A stretch of DNA of 64,000 nt, from assembly GCA_021613375.1 (NCBI GenBank), contig CM038727.1, forward strand, positions 6,444,564 to 6,508,563. Reading direction: 5' to 3'. Of this stretch, positions 13,328 through 25,304 are shown one piece after another. The position numbers and the translations under genes were made by a program. Origin of the DNA: Megaleporinus macrocephalus. Lineage: Eukaryota; Chordata; Actinopteri; Characiformes; Anostomidae. Numbering within the stretch: position 1 is the first letter of the stretch; each line of letters opens with the position of its first letter. Below the pieces are notes generated by a model. That model saw nothing but the letters and a program-made list of their open reading frames with translations, was not told where the DNA came from and did not search any database.

Positions 13328-13552
13328 ATATACCATCGCTGTCCAAGAAATACATTCCAAAGTAGTAACTTTACAGGAGAGGCCAAAAACTTAACTTCCA
13401 ATGGCAAGCTATATTGGAGCATTTTCATTGGTCTGTTAACCATGAAATAGTGATATAATGTAGACAGCAGCTGTTGGGTTTATATGATATATAAAAATGA
13501 AAGTGGTCAAAAATACATATTTTCCTTAGACAGTGATGACATATACATATAT
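13328..13552 (-). mobile_element. Family M1 MITE, near full length
   Basis: One end carries 'tcgctgtccaagaaa' and the other 'ttttccttagacagtgatga', which are inverted matches, with TA-rich flanks. The conserved core ('actttacaggagaggcc', 'cattggtctgtt') is present. This copy helps define the family ends. Confidence 0.8.
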
Positions 13553-13560
13553 GTGTGTGC

Positions 13561-13571
13561 AGATAGATAGG

Positions 13572-13660
<89 letters not shown>

Positions 13661-13661
13661 T
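13561..13661 (+). repeat. (GATA)n microsatellite
   Basis: About 25 consecutive GATA/AGAT tetranucleotides with one early variant (gtag). Each unit contains a WGATAR-like core for GATA factors; whether it is used is unknown. Confidence 0.97.
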
Positions 13662-14834
13662 TAAGATTATTTCTTTTGCTAAAATAAGCTTTTCTGTAGT
13701 GTATCTCTGTTTATCGATGTGGGGGGTGGTGAGTCTGGCCTTCTGTTAAATTAGAAACCCCCACAAATATAAAGTTCTCTCACCTGCAACAGCCATACAG
13801 TCTCTTCTGTTACTTCAACCATACCATTCAACCATAGATGTGGTCCAAGCTAGCCAACCATGACCACCGAAACTGTCCATTCCTTCTCCATCAAGAAAAG
13901 GTCGGTTAATAAGTCGACCCTGTGGGAACTCGTCGAGACCCTGTCTTTACCATAACTTCACATGAAGCCGTCAGCAGAGAATGAGCTGAGTCCTGCTTGC
14001 ATGTTCTCTTTTGTTGACGGGCCTTCAATGTCAAAGCTGTCATGGTGTCGGGTATTCCATTCATTTACCGATCTGAATCGGATCGTCTGACGTTCGGCGA
14101 CCCTGAATCCATCTGAAATAGATCTTTCTCGGATTTGATACCACCGGGCTCGCATGGCAAACGCAGTCATCATCAGTTTCCGCTTTATTTTTATCTAAAA
14201 AGGAGGCCAGACCAATCGGCGTGGACGGCAGGCGACAACGGCATTAGCAGCAGTCACCTTAAGGGCTGTCCAATTGGATTGTGTCGGCCGGTGAAAGCGA
14301 TAGAGTTCGAATGTGCTGTCTGAACAGAAGAGGCAGAAAATGCACTCGGGCTTTTGGGGCCGCTTTACTTTGATGTCCAGGGGTCTCTCTCTCCGTACTA
14401 ACAGTGAGCCATTTTTCCTTCGTTCAGGAGATTACATGGGTTGTTGCTCCATCTGACCGTGTTGGTCAAACGACCATTGCAGGCCTCACAGAACTTAATA
14501 GAGTTTAAAATTTACTCACCTGCTTTGCCAAGGGGGGCAAAGTGTGTGTGCGCGCGTTGGTGTGTGTGTGTGTGTGTAGGGCTCTTTCTTCACACAGTGG
14601 ACAGAAATGTGGACAGTAACGCTGCTGCTATGACTCAAAGGGAAGTCCACTGCATGAAAGGCTAGAAATGTTGTATTGCGGTGCTGCTACTGATTTACTT
14701 TCATTTGTTTGTTGAAGTAATTACATAATAATTAGTAGTAATTAGTATTTTTTACTATAGAATTCACTCAAATTAAGAAAGATAATTAATTCTTATTTAA
14801 ATTTTAGTTAAAATATAAAAAAAATTGCTAAATT
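13662..14834. other. Intron DNA with a repeat-poor island
   Basis: About 13930-14430 is GC-richer and non-repetitive, a candidate conserved non-coding element. A (GT)n run lies at about 14558-14577. The remainder from 14690 is AT-rich. No exon is supported. Confidence 0.4.
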
Positions 14835-15026
14835 TTTTTTATTGATTTTTATTTGTCTGCATAATTTGAATGCATCGGCTGCCTTTTATATTGTCTGAAA
14901 GGTTTATGATGAATGGACCAATAGAAACGCTCCAAAATAGCATAGGAAAAATTCTGGTTCCATTGACTTACATTGAAAGTAAAGAAGGTTTTTGGCCTCT
15001 CCTGTAAACTTGCCATTTTGCATATA

Positions 15027-15027
<1 letters not shown>
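14835..15027 (+). mobile_element. Family M1 MITE
   Basis: The M1 core is well preserved ('gatgaatggaccaatagaaa', 'attctggttccattgactta', 'ggcctctcctgtaaact'). Its 3' end passes straight into a (TA)n tract. Confidence 0.8.

Positions 15028-15075
<48 letters not shown>
15028..15075. repeat. (TA)n microsatellite
   Basis: TA dinucleotide run abutting the end of an M1 element. Confidence 0.96.
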
Positions 15076-15076
<1 letters not shown>

Positions 15077-15683
15077 AGAGATACATAGACAAATGGAAAG
15101 AGATAAAAAAGAATGAATATAAAAATATATTACTTTTAAAAATTAGTCACAATCATAATAATAATAAATAACTAATCATAATATAATTTTTTAAATATAT
15201 TAAAATATAAAGATTCCTGTGTTATTAGTGCGATGCCAGAGAAGAGAACATCTGAATGGAAAGGTTCCAATAAGATCCCTCTAATTTGTGTAGAACCTTT
15301 TATTTATCGTGAGGCGCTCGTCCTCTTTCTAACCGGCTTGGTGTGATGAGTGCTGTTCTCTCAGTCAGTGAAGGGAAAGACCAGGAGAGAGGGAAGGAGA
15401 GAGGAGTAAGAAGGAGTAATGTGCTCTCCCTGCATTTTCTCCACTGCTTATGCGAGAGCTGAAGGGAGGCTGGTTAGCGACACACACGTCCGTACCGCCG
15501 GTGCGAACGGATGAGGCGCTCAGTCGTTTCCTGCCTTTCCGATGCGACTCAGTCTGGCGGAAAATCACCTGTTTAGAGTGGAGCGCTGCAGTCCTCTTCC
15601 CCCCGCGACCCCCTCGCTCGCTCCCCTCCTGCTGTTTATATTATTACTGAGTCCCACTTGGCCCCACATAAACATCTCTGTAG
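15076..15683. other. Intron DNA, AT-rich then GC-richer
   Basis: 15076-15230 is AT-rich. 15290-15680 is GC-richer and non-repetitive up to the edge of the fold-back element. No gene is supported. Confidence 0.45.
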
Positions 15684-15969
15684 CTGCGCTGGGCTTGAAT
15701 GATACTGATTTATGTAAGAGTGTCCATAATTATGTAAATAAACATGCAGCACTGCTCTGACGCCCAGTAGCGATTCCATCAAACAGAGACAGAAAACGTT
15801 GCATCACAAATAAAACAATGAATGAATCTAACATAATGTTTCTACTGAAAGTGACATCACTTTGTTTTATGTTACGATGCAACGCAACATAATGTTGAAA
15901 TAAGAACAATAAGAGCTCATTCAGTAAAGCATACTTAATATATCGCCTGTACTTAGTAGCTACTGAAAG

Positions 15970-16846
15970 TAGAGATGGAAGGATCGATCGGCTATGTATC
16001 TGTATCGGCCGATTTTTTATCAAAATATGTGATCGGTGATCGGCCGATATTTCTCCAATTTAGCTGATCCCAAGAGCCGATCGATGGCGTTAAACAAATG
16101 AGCCTAATTTCTGTATTTACAGCTAACGTTTCATCCAGAAGAGGAGCCCTCCGGCCAGCTCCCTGCAATTCCTATCTGAACCACTAGGTGGAAATACACA
16201 CTCTTTAATTTTCCACAGACTGACTAAAGCAGCGGCCTTGGGAGAACAGTGTTTACCGTATGTGACTCATCCAGGAGTCTCGTTGGTGAACCAAGACAAA
16301 GATATTTAACTCTACTAATCTGATACAGCACTGCACGCAGCTGAATACAGTGAGTATCAGTAAACAGCAGAGCTAGAACGCACAGCTAACACAAAACAAA
16401 CAACCCAGAACACCTACAGACCAGATCTGACCGGTACGAACAGAACAGCAGCAGCAATTCAATATTCTACATTTAATGATTACAGATTTAGTTTAAAATG
16501 ACAGAGTCTGAGTTTAATGACTGCAGTTTTTACTGCATGTATTTAATTATCTTTTTTAGTTTTAAATTAAGGGTCTAAATGTAATGATTACAGTTTTGGG
16601 GATATTTGTTTGATTTACTTTGTTTATTTATTGTTAATTTAGTTTAAAATATTATACTGTTTCATATGAGCTTGTTAAAAATGGCAATAAACCAGTTTAG
16701 ATCATATTTCATGACTTGCTTGCGCTAATAACTACATGTAGCCCTGCTGTGGCACATAGCCTCGTCCTCGATCGGTATTGGCTACCGGCTGTTCGCGCTG
16801 AAAGGTGATCAGCGATCAGAATCGGCCTCAAAAACGCTGATCTCCA
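15970..16846. mobile_element. Nested hAT-like nonautonomous transposon
   Basis: 877 bp flanked by an 8-bp direct repeat ACTGAAAG (15962-15969 and 16847-16854). One end is TAGAGATGGAAGG and the other inverts to TGGAGATCAGC. The right arm of the surrounding fold-back element carries the same site without the insertion, so the target duplication is confirmed inside the window. Interior sequence has repeated CGATCGGC/GGCCGAT motifs near both ends. No transposase frame remains. Confidence 0.85.
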
Positions 16847-16983
16847 ACTGAAAGTATCTCTATCTCTAAAACAGAGTTATAATTAATGTCGTATTAATAG
16901 TGGCACTAATCCAATCCCAGCGGGCTTGTAATTGCCTGTAGCCATTTGGGCCACAGTCATGGGTTCTGGTTGGAATACAGTTG

Positions 16984-17175
16984 GGGGCCCCAGTTAGGCT
17001 ACAGCTGAGAGCCCCAGTTAGGCTACAGCTGAGAACCCCAGTTAGGCTACAGCTGAGAACCCCAGTTAGGCTACAGCTGAGAATCCCAGTTAGGCTACAG
17101 CTGAGAGCCCCAGTTAGGCTACAGCTGAGAACCCCAGTTAGGCTACAGCTGAGAACCCCAGTTAGGCTACTACTG
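16984..17175 (+). repeat. 24-bp minisatellite (about 8 units)
   Basis: Units of 24 bp, 'ccccagttaggctacagctg' plus 'agaa', located in the loop of the fold-back element. The open frame at 16981-17193 is the repeat in translation. Confidence 0.95.
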
Positions 17176-17770
17176 GGGGCCCAGCTGAGTTAAAGTTATG
17201 CAACCAAGTTAGGCTTACAGTTATTTCTGTTTCGACTGTAGGGCCAGTAGATGATTGTTCACATGGGCCCCACTTGCGGCCCTGATTGGTCCCATAGGTG
17301 ACCCACATGGGCCCATATGGAGCCAAGCGACTGTAGGCAAGAAAGCCCATGCACTGTACATTATGAGAAACTACTAGAACCAGAACCCATGACTGTGGCC
17401 CAACTGGCTACAGCCAATTACAAGCCCACTGGGATTGGATAAGTGCCACTGTTGGTACGGCATTAACTAGAACTCTGTCTTAGAGATACAGATACTTTCA
17501 GTAGTTACTAAGTACAGTTGATATATTAAGTATGCTTTACTGAATAAGTTCTTATCGTTCTTATTTCAACACTATGTGGCGTTGCATCGTAACATAAAGC
17601 AAAGTGATGTCACTTTCAATAAAAACAATATGTGTTAATATGTGATGCAACGTTTTCTGTCTCTGTTTGCTGGAATCGCTACTGGACGTCAGAGCGGTGC
17701 TGCATGTTTATTTACATAACTATGGACACTCTTACATAAATCAGTATCATCCAATCCCAGCATGCTGTTG

Positions 17771-19214
17771 TGAGTCCCTACTGAAGTAGACCTGGATGAT
17801 AGGACGCGTTCTCCTGACACAAATCCTTGTAGCTTCCATATAGTCATCTGCTTAAATGGAAAGATTAGTGTTCTCCTGCAAGCACCTTGAAGCCTTTCAC
17901 AGTGGTTTTTATAATGAGATAGAAATTCCATACATATTGGAAGATGTATATGGCAGATGTGATCCTGGTCTGATGAGCTGGAGGGAAGCAGACAGACCTG
18001 AGCAGATCAGGACCTACAGATTCATAGAATGAAGATAAAATAAAATATATTTCAATTCTCAAAACAGAGATAAATAAACACAAGTTTAGGAACACAAATC
18101 AATACAACTGTTCTACCAGTGCTGATAACACTGTCTGCTCCATAGTGCAACATATACGCCTCACATGCTTAAAGATAAGGTAGCACTAATACCATATTAA
18201 CACTGGGGGACGTAAACCCAGTACTGGACCCCAGCAGTGGGAATCGATCTGTAGTCATTTAAAGTTTGTGTTAGTGTAGATTGTTATTGAGGGAGCGACA
18301 GAAACAGCGAGACTTTCTCAGTATAAGGATAGTCTTTAGCCTTCATTTAGCCTTTAGCATTGCAGCTCGCTACATGGGCCTTTAGCCTATCCTGTGGTCA
18401 GCTGTCAGTCAGCTGTGTTACTCAGTAGCGGGTCCTGCAGCCCGTCACTTTAGCCAAGCTGAAAAAGACACTGAAAGCTGCTGCTACTGACAGCATGAGC
18501 GACGGTGGGACTTACTGAAGTCCAGCAGAGTTTCATGATCAGAGATGTAGTTTGAGTGAATGAGATGCAATGACGAGACAAATGACTTGAGAAATAACAT
18601 TAAGCTTCACCAGAGAAGCTGCTGGGCTTTTACATGTACACATCACTGGTTTATCTTCATACTGTTCAGCTCTGTTTGTAAGTGTTTTACACTATAATGA
18701 TATTTTACATTTATTTCAGTTGTTATAAAATTATTTTTTCATATTTTTTTATTTATTCAGTCAGTCAATCAATCAATCAATCAATCAACCTTTATTTTAG
18801 CTTGGAAGTACATTATGGGCAACCCTCATTTTCAGTGTAGCCGAGCATTTACAAGAACAGGGATTGACATGATAAAGAAAATAAAACCAAAATGTAATCA
18901 TTAAAAATGATTGAAACAATTGAGAAGAAAGTAGCTAATACACATTAAATGAAAATTTAAAAATAACAGTGAATATAAAAATAGAAATAATAATAATAAA
19001 AAAAATAGATCAAAGTTAAGAATTTAAGATAAAAAAGGGTAAGTAAATAAGTAAATACAAAAGTAAATAAAAAAGTAAAATAATTAAAAAACATTTATAA
19101 GGAAAAACAAGCTATAATAAAAAAATAAAATAATGTAAAGTAATAATAAAAAAGAATTAAATCAAATAAAATAATAAAAGAAATAGAAAAATAAAGATAA
19201 AGATAAAGCTAAAA

Positions 19215-19215
<1 letters not shown>
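17771..19215. other. Intron DNA without recognised genes
   Basis: 17771-18710 is unique-looking sequence. A (TCAA)n run at 18764-18788 is followed by 'cctttattttagcttgg', reminiscent of a reversed retroelement 3' end. 18880-19215 is strongly A-rich. No gene was found. Confidence 0.5.

Positions 19216-19273
<58 letters not shown>
19216..19273. repeat. (TA)n microsatellite
   Basis: TA run on the 5' side of an M1 element; its partner is on the 3' side. Confidence 0.96.
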
Positions 19274-19278
<5 letters not shown>

Positions 19279-19428
19279 TTTTTATGTCATTTGAACACGA
19301 CAGCTGTTGTTTCATCATTTCATGATGAATGGACTAATAGAAATGCTCCAAAAAGCTTGGAAAAAAGTTTGGTTCCATTGACTTCCAGTAAAAATAAAGA
19401 AGGTTTTTGGCCTGTCCTGTAAAGTTAT

Positions 19429-19432
<4 letters not shown>
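19274..19432 (+). mobile_element. Family M1 MITE between two (TA)n tracts
   Basis: M1 core ('catgatgaatggactaatag', 'ggcctgtcctgtaaagtta') bounded on both sides by long TA runs, as if both TA-rich element ends had expanded. Confidence 0.8.

Positions 19433-19511
<79 letters not shown>
19433..19511. repeat. (TA)n microsatellite
   Basis: TA run directly following the M1 element. Confidence 0.97.
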
Positions 19512-19514
<3 letters not shown>

Positions 19515-19974
19515 CAACACCCTGTATGAGCAACATCTTACCTGATTGTGAGAGCAGGTCTCATGTTCATTAACGCTCAATTTTTCATCCATCACATTCC
19601 TTCTCCCACAACCCCCCACCCCACCCCACCCGGGAGGAGCAAGGCTTCATCCTCTCCTCAGAGTGTTTGTGCTTAGATGGGGTGAGAGGATTATCTGTAA
19701 ATTCAATCCGTGGTTGATATTGCCAGCCTTGCCCATCTCTCAGCTTCTCTCAAGATAAGACACTCTACATAGACCCCTCCGCTCCGGTGACAGAGTCATC
19801 CTCTTTCTTTCTTCTTCATTTCTCCTCCTGTACTGAGTCCCTCGCACTCTGCATGCGTGTTCACGTAGATGCACTGAAGTAACCTATCTGCCTATATATA
19901 GATACATATGTCTTCGTTAGACGCACCTATTCAGCCTAATTACTGTAGCTATATTAAAAGGCCATTATTATTGT
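19512..19974. other. Unique intron DNA
   Basis: Moderately GC-rich, with a C-rich stretch at 19608-19632. No gene or repeat family was recognised. Confidence 0.5.
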
Positions 19975-20205
19975 TGCATTCCAAAGAAAAAACAGATACC
20001 TCCGTTTTTTTTCCGTTTTTATTTTTATACATCATTTGAATGCGGCAGCTGGTCTTTACATTGTGTGAAAAAATTGTGATGAACAGATCAATAGAAATGC
20101 TGTAAAATAGCCAGGAAAAAATTCTGGTTTCATTGACTTCTTTTGAAAGTGAACACAGTTTTTGGCCTCTCCTGTAAAGTTACTATTTTGGACAATACAT
20201 TCAAA
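19975..20205 (+). mobile_element. Family M1 MITE
   Basis: Near full-length copy: 'attccaaagaaaaaacagat' at the start, then the core ('atcaatagaaatgctg', 'attctggtttcattgactt', 'ggcctctcctgtaaagttac'). The 3' terminal part is degraded. Confidence 0.8.
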
Positions 20206-21766
20206 TGTATTTACTCCACATCTACAAAACCTTTAGGTCTGCACTTCTGACTTTCTCTCAGGATGTTCTCACCATGCTTTGGTTCCGATTGGCCAAATTT
20301 GGTCTAGCATCTCTCAAGGATTCCTAATGTGTTTGTGTTTGAAATTGTTTTTAAAGCAGCCGAACTCTCTTTTCGAGCCTCTAAGCGCATGTAGCTTGTC
20401 ACAATGTCCAAATCGCGAAGAGCGGAAATCATTGCTCTTAACATTTAGGTCTCTGATGTTATCAACCGGCACTTGACTTTTGCCGAAGGACAAAGGAACA
20501 GCGGACAAAGGAAGGCGAACACAACGATTAGGGAAAAAAAAAAAGAATGGCTTTCAGTGCTGGGGACATAGTATCAATCTCAGCCAATTTTAGGCCACCA
20601 ACATGAAATATGATTTCATAAGACAAATGCGGTGTCATTCTTAATGTGCTTAACCTTTAGTGTCAATGAAAAAGTATTGATCGTTCAGTGGCATTTTTTC
20701 ATCATTTGATTTCAGAAAGCCTGGTAATACGTCGCTGGTGTGTGTTATGATAAAAGACGAATGGTGACTGAATGGTCTCAGTTTAACAGAGGGGGGTCCG
20801 TTCGGTTGTTCCCGAGAGAGAGAGAGGGAGAGAGGGAAATTTTAGGAACAGCTATGTGTTTGATTCTAAAATTGGGATTCACAAACTCAAAATTGAGAGT
20901 CAGAAAATTTTGCGTACTGACTTCTATGTTTTCTGTCATTTTTTAGGTTATATTAACACATGATATATAATGATATATGTTTTATTAATGTATGTTATGT
21001 GTTATATTAAAACAATTGATCAGATCACATCACTATGTGGTAATTTGTGGATCATTTTATTGATTGTTTAATAGAAAATTAGTAAACCAGTGATGTTTTA
21101 TGATAAAATTGGAAATGAAAAAAAATGCATATTGAATATTTAAAAAAAAAAAATTATAGGAGAACCTAAACAAGGGAGGTTTTGGCTCAATCTTATTTTT
21201 ATTTATTTATTTTTTTAATCTACAACATCATTTGGTCCTCTGCATCTTGGGCCAGTAGAAATCTGCTTTACATTCTCATCAATGTACATACATAAACTAA
21301 TACATTGTAATAAATGTTCATAATTACAAACATAAATAACAAACATAAAATGTTATAACACTACAGCATAAAGAGACATGATGTGTTATAATATAGACAT
21401 TGTTTTAATGTACTGTAATGTAATGTAACTAATATAACTAAATAACAAACTGTGTTCATTCATATAACGCTTTATAAGGATCCACAGTGAATGTTCCACA
21501 GTCTTCAAAATGAAAAAGATTTTGAAAATGCATATAACATCTAGAAACTTACTTATAAGCTCTTTAGGTAAAGAGATTTTAGTGGTGAGAATTAATTCAT
21601 ACGCACATAACAGCTTCTAAAGCACTAAAAGTTCTCCTCACAGGCTTTCAATTAGAAAATAAGAAAGTATAACAGAGGAATACAGACTCGCTAGTTTGTG
21701 CTTTGAATATAAATTTATCCAAATATACAGTTAATCCACATTTACATTTTCTGAGTAATATGTCTT
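20206..21766. other. Intron DNA without recognised genes
   Basis: Mixed composition, with GA-rich sequence at 20814-20837 and AT-rich sequence from 20940. Frames at 20279-20476 and 20740-20946 show no domain. The part 21280-21540 has scattered 'ataac' and 'tgttataa' words resembling the AT-rich dispersed repeat. Confidence 0.5.
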
Positions 21767-21962
21767 TGCTGTCCAATGAAAAACATATATCTCCATTTTT
21801 ATTGATTTCAAGTTTTATATATAAGTTCTATAACACACCAATTGTTGTTTACATTGTCTGGTTCCATTGAGATTCATTAAAAGTAAAGTATACTTTTGAT
21901 CCAACTTTATATAGGTTGTAAAGTTGGATTTTTGGAGATGCTTGTTTTCCATTGGGCAGCGA

Positions 21963-21964
<2 letters not shown>
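21767..21964 (+). mobile_element. Family M1 MITE with internal deletion
   Basis: Both terminal regions are present ('gctgtccaatgaaaaacata' left, 'gcttgttttccattgggcag' right), but the central 'gaatggaccaatagaaatg' part is missing. The right end runs into (TA)n. Confidence 0.75.

Positions 21965-22031
<67 letters not shown>
21965..22031. repeat. (TA)n microsatellite
   Basis: TA run abutting the 3' end of an M1 element. Confidence 0.97.
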
Positions 22032-22035
<4 letters not shown>

Positions 22036-22139
22036 AAAACATATTTTAATGAATCTTATGTACATAAATATAAATATACAATATAATAATGTACAATAAT
22101 AAATACAGAATATTAAACTTTAAAAAGTAAAGGTTAACA

Positions 22140-23088
22140 TAAAATAAAAAATACAGAAGTGTGCAATTAAGACGAACATGTTCAGATAAAGAAAAAAAAA
22201 CTACTTTTATAATAAATGGGAAATAGGTTTGAATTCTTATCATTCAAATGCAACCGTATACACTAAAATATGATACATTAAAAAGAATAAATTTTTATGC
22301 ATGTCATTATCTGCTAAATAGATTTTATTTCATGATTAAAGTTGCAGTGTGTAACCTCTAGTGGTGAGATTATAGATTGCAACCAACTGCACAACTGAGG
22401 AATTTGTTTAGAATGGTAAATTGCTATTGATGAGAATAGTAAAGCTGGAATAACTGTTATTTACTGTATATAACTATGTAATGATAACGCATTGGAATAA
22501 TGAACATGTATGTATAGTTATAAAGGCTTATGTAAATGTTAATGCTTATGAAAAATATTTGACAATTAAATAGCCTAAACTGGTAAATTAGCTGATAAGC
22601 TGATAGACTGATGTATAGTAGCTCTCAACAAAAGCCGCACATGTATGATTGTCATCAGGCGCTATAATAACAACTGACCAGACTACATCTGTCAAGTCAT
22701 CAGCAAACTTTAACATTGGACTTTTAGCGCAACAAGACACAAAGCAGAGGCAGATAACACACTTTAATATCATAAAACATATGACTGGCAGGCTGTAGCA
22801 TAGTATTAAACTGTGAACAGCTATTAATCGAGGCTCAGTTGGAGTAAATAACAGTTATTACAGCAAATTATCATTCTAAACAAATCCCTCAGTTGTGCAA
22901 TCTGTAATATCACCACTAGAGGTTACACACTGCAACTTTAATTGTGAAATAAAGTTTATTTTGTAGCATTTCTATTTGTCCATATATCATGAAACTTTCA
23001 CACAACGTAAATAAATATATGATGAACTAAAAATGAAATTCAATAGATAAAAATACTTTCAATATTATTAAAACATTATATATATTTG

Positions 23089-23172
<84 letters not shown>

Positions 23173-23372
23173 GTAAAATAAAGTTTATTTAGCAGATAAC
23201 GGCATGGATAAAAATTTATTAATTCATATAATTCATATTTTAGTGTATACGGTTGCATTGGAATTATAAGAATTCAAAACCTATTTCCCATTTATTATAA
23301 TAGTAGTTTTTCTCAGAATAACAGAATATGTTCATCCTCAATACACACTTCTGTATTTAAAATTTTATATTA
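22140..23372. repeat. Large imperfect palindrome
   Basis: The left arm 22140-22475 pairs with 22842-23372 in reverse complement. Landmarks are 'gcaaccgtatacactaaaat' near 22250 against its inverse near 23240, and 'agttgcagtgtgtaacctct' near 22341 against its inverse near 22920. The right arm is interrupted by a 214-bp insertion. The loop (about 22476-22841) has no recognised content. A fold-back transposon is the simplest reading. Confidence 0.82.
22962..23175 (-). mobile_element. M1-related insertion plus (TA)n within palindrome arm
   Basis: Partial M1 sequence in reverse orientation ('tttctatttgtccatatatc', 'catgaaactttcacacaac') followed by a (TA)n run at about 23091-23171. It is flanked by a 15-bp direct repeat AAATAAAGTTTATTT (22947-22961 and 23176-23190); the opposite palindrome arm has one related copy. 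A very similar piece lies at 23485-23640. Confidence 0.7.
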
Positions 23373-23484
23373 TATTTTATGTTTTATATTTTTTATATTT
23401 TACATTTTATTTGTTTTAAAAATAAATATTATTAAAAAAATATTTTATGATTTTAATATATATAGGGGGATATATATAAAGGTG

Positions 23485-23637
23485 AAACTTAATATAAGTC
23501 AATGGAACCAGAATTATTTACAGGCTATTTTGTAGTATTTCTATTTGTCCATATATCATGAAACGTTAAATGTTAATAAATATATGATGAACTAAAAATG
23601 CAACTAAATAGATTAAAAATTATTTCAATATTATTAA

Positions 23638-23639
<2 letters not shown>
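23485..23639 (-). mobile_element. Family M1 MITE, partial
   Basis: Reverse-orientation M1 with 'taagtcaatggaaccagaat' and 'tttctatttgtccatatatc'. The 3' half is nearly the same as the insertion at 22962-23175, including the downstream 'aatattattaaaacat' block before the (TA)n tract. Confidence 0.75.

Positions 23640-23722
<83 letters not shown>
23640..23722. repeat. (TA)n microsatellite
   Basis: TA run of about 80 bp next to an M1 copy. Confidence 0.97.
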
Positions 23723-23726
<4 letters not shown>

Positions 23727-24724
23727 ATCCAGTTATTTTGTTCTTTGTGACAAAACAAAACTGTACAGAACTAAACTCATCTGAACATCACTTCCATACA
23801 CAAGTGTGGTGCCGCCTGAAAGTTTAGAATCTTCTCTCCTAACAAGTTTTCTCTCTTTCAATCAGCTCTGAATGAGAAACTCTGGATTACACCTCACTAG
23901 TGTCAGTGCCGGCAACAACAGTGACTTCTAAGGGTTAAATTCCTCTTAGTTCAGTTTGATCCAGATCGGGACCTCCTTAAATAAAAATTGATCTCGGAAT
24001 GAAGGCATTCCATGCTCCCTCACTGCCTCTCCTGCCTCCGCTCCGTATACTGCTTCTGTTTATCCTCTCGCTGTGGGCAGTAATTGGGGGCTTCGTGAGC
24101 AGACTTGATCTATTTAAGCAGCCTAATAAAGCCCTGGTTTGCAGCCCGGCTGCCAAATAAGCACTGTTTTCTCAGCACTAGTGATAGCAGGTTAGCTCAA
24201 TTTATCAACTCCACTCGCTCTGCTCAATCCTGTGTGAACGCGTGTGTGGGGGTGCTTGTTTCTGTCCCTTTTAGGGACCAAGATAATGTATAGGCCTGTA
24301 TAGGCCTTTTTTAACATTGGCAGTTGAGGTGACATCCTAAGAGAGGCATGTTCTGATGCAGACCCACTATGCTTTAATAAGAAAGTGCATTCAAATCCAG
24401 TGGTGAGTCATATTTCAGACTAAGTATATATATTATATTATATATTAATAAACGAAAACAGCTACAGACATGCACAGCTTAACCTTGTTGCGGCAGCATT
24501 TTTTTTTTTTTTTTTTAAAGCTGCTTTTAGCCCGTCTACACGAAGAGCGTTAACAGAAACGTCTATTTTTAGTGAACCAAGTCGGTGCTTTTAGTGGGTC
24601 AGAAGGCCGAAACGCAAAAAAACAGCTACACTTTATATATCCGGACACATATTGAACTGAATATCCCTGCAGATTTCTATGAAAAGCAATTCTCAACTCA
24701 ATACATACTAAAAAAACATGTATT
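23723..24724. other. Unique intron DNA
   Basis: 23830-24300 is GC-richer and non-repetitive, a possible conserved element. A run of about 20 T lies at 24500-24519. No coding evidence was found. Confidence 0.45.
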
Positions 24725-24734
24725 ATAACTGTAT

Positions 24735-25256
24735 ATATACTCTATGGACTAAAGTATGTGGACACCTCCTTCTAGTTTTGAGCACAGAGCCATGCAGTCT
24801 AACCCAGAACAAACACAGGCAGCAGAACAGGTTGTACTGAAGTGACTTGAAACATTGGCACTGCCATTGTTCCTGAAACTTCCATCCTGCTAGAGCTGCC
24901 CCGGTCAACTGTAAGGGCTACTATTCAAGATTCAAGAGTTTTATTGTCATGTGTACAGCAGAACAGACATTTACACTGTACAGTGAAATTCTTACTTTGC
25001 TGTTCCTCCATTCACCAATAGATAAAGATAACAAAAAAGGAAATAATAAAAAATATATACAAAGTATAATAATATAAGTTGAAGTAAATAAAAGTATTTT
25101 ATATTGATAAATAAATACAAAATAAAAGTTACGTGTGCTATTGTAAACTGGAAGCACCTTCGAGCAGCAGCGCAGCCATCAGTGCTGGATGGCCAAATCC
25201 ATATCAATGCATTAGTGATGATGCAGTGTCCACATACTTTTTGCCATCTAGGATAC
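24735..25256 (+). mobile_element. Tc1-like transposon, internally deleted, with nested insertion
   Basis: One end reads 'aaagtatgtggacacctcc' and the other 'gtgtccacatactttttgcc', inverted matches typical of fish Tc1-like elements. A remnant of the transposase N-terminal coding part is visible ('gctagagctgccccggtcaa'), but most of the gene is missing. A retroelement tail is inserted at about 24925-25142. Confidence 0.82.
24925..25142 (-). mobile_element. Retroelement 3' tail inserted in Tc1-like element
   Basis: Reverse-orientation copy of the sequence at 1540-1737, starting 'caagattcaagagttttatt'. A short CTATT repeat flanks it, consistent with a small target duplication. The family is not identified. 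Confidence 0.65.
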
Positions 25257-25304
25257 ATGTTAAAGTTTTCTGTTAACTAACTAATTCATCAATGACCAAA
25301 GTAA

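Larger units (their letters stand above)
15684..17770. mobile_element. Large fold-back element (long inverted repeats)
   Basis: The left arm (15684-15969 plus 16855-16975) is matched in reverse complement by 17372-17770. Examples are 'gatactgatttatgtaagag' near 15700 against its inverted copy near 17745, and 'cacagtcatgggttctggtt' near 16953 against its inverse near 17380. The loop holds a 24-bp minisatellite. The left arm is split by a hAT-like insertion. Without the insertion the element is about 1.2 kb with arms near 400 bp, as in fold-back DNA transposons. No transposase is seen. Confidence 0.85.
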
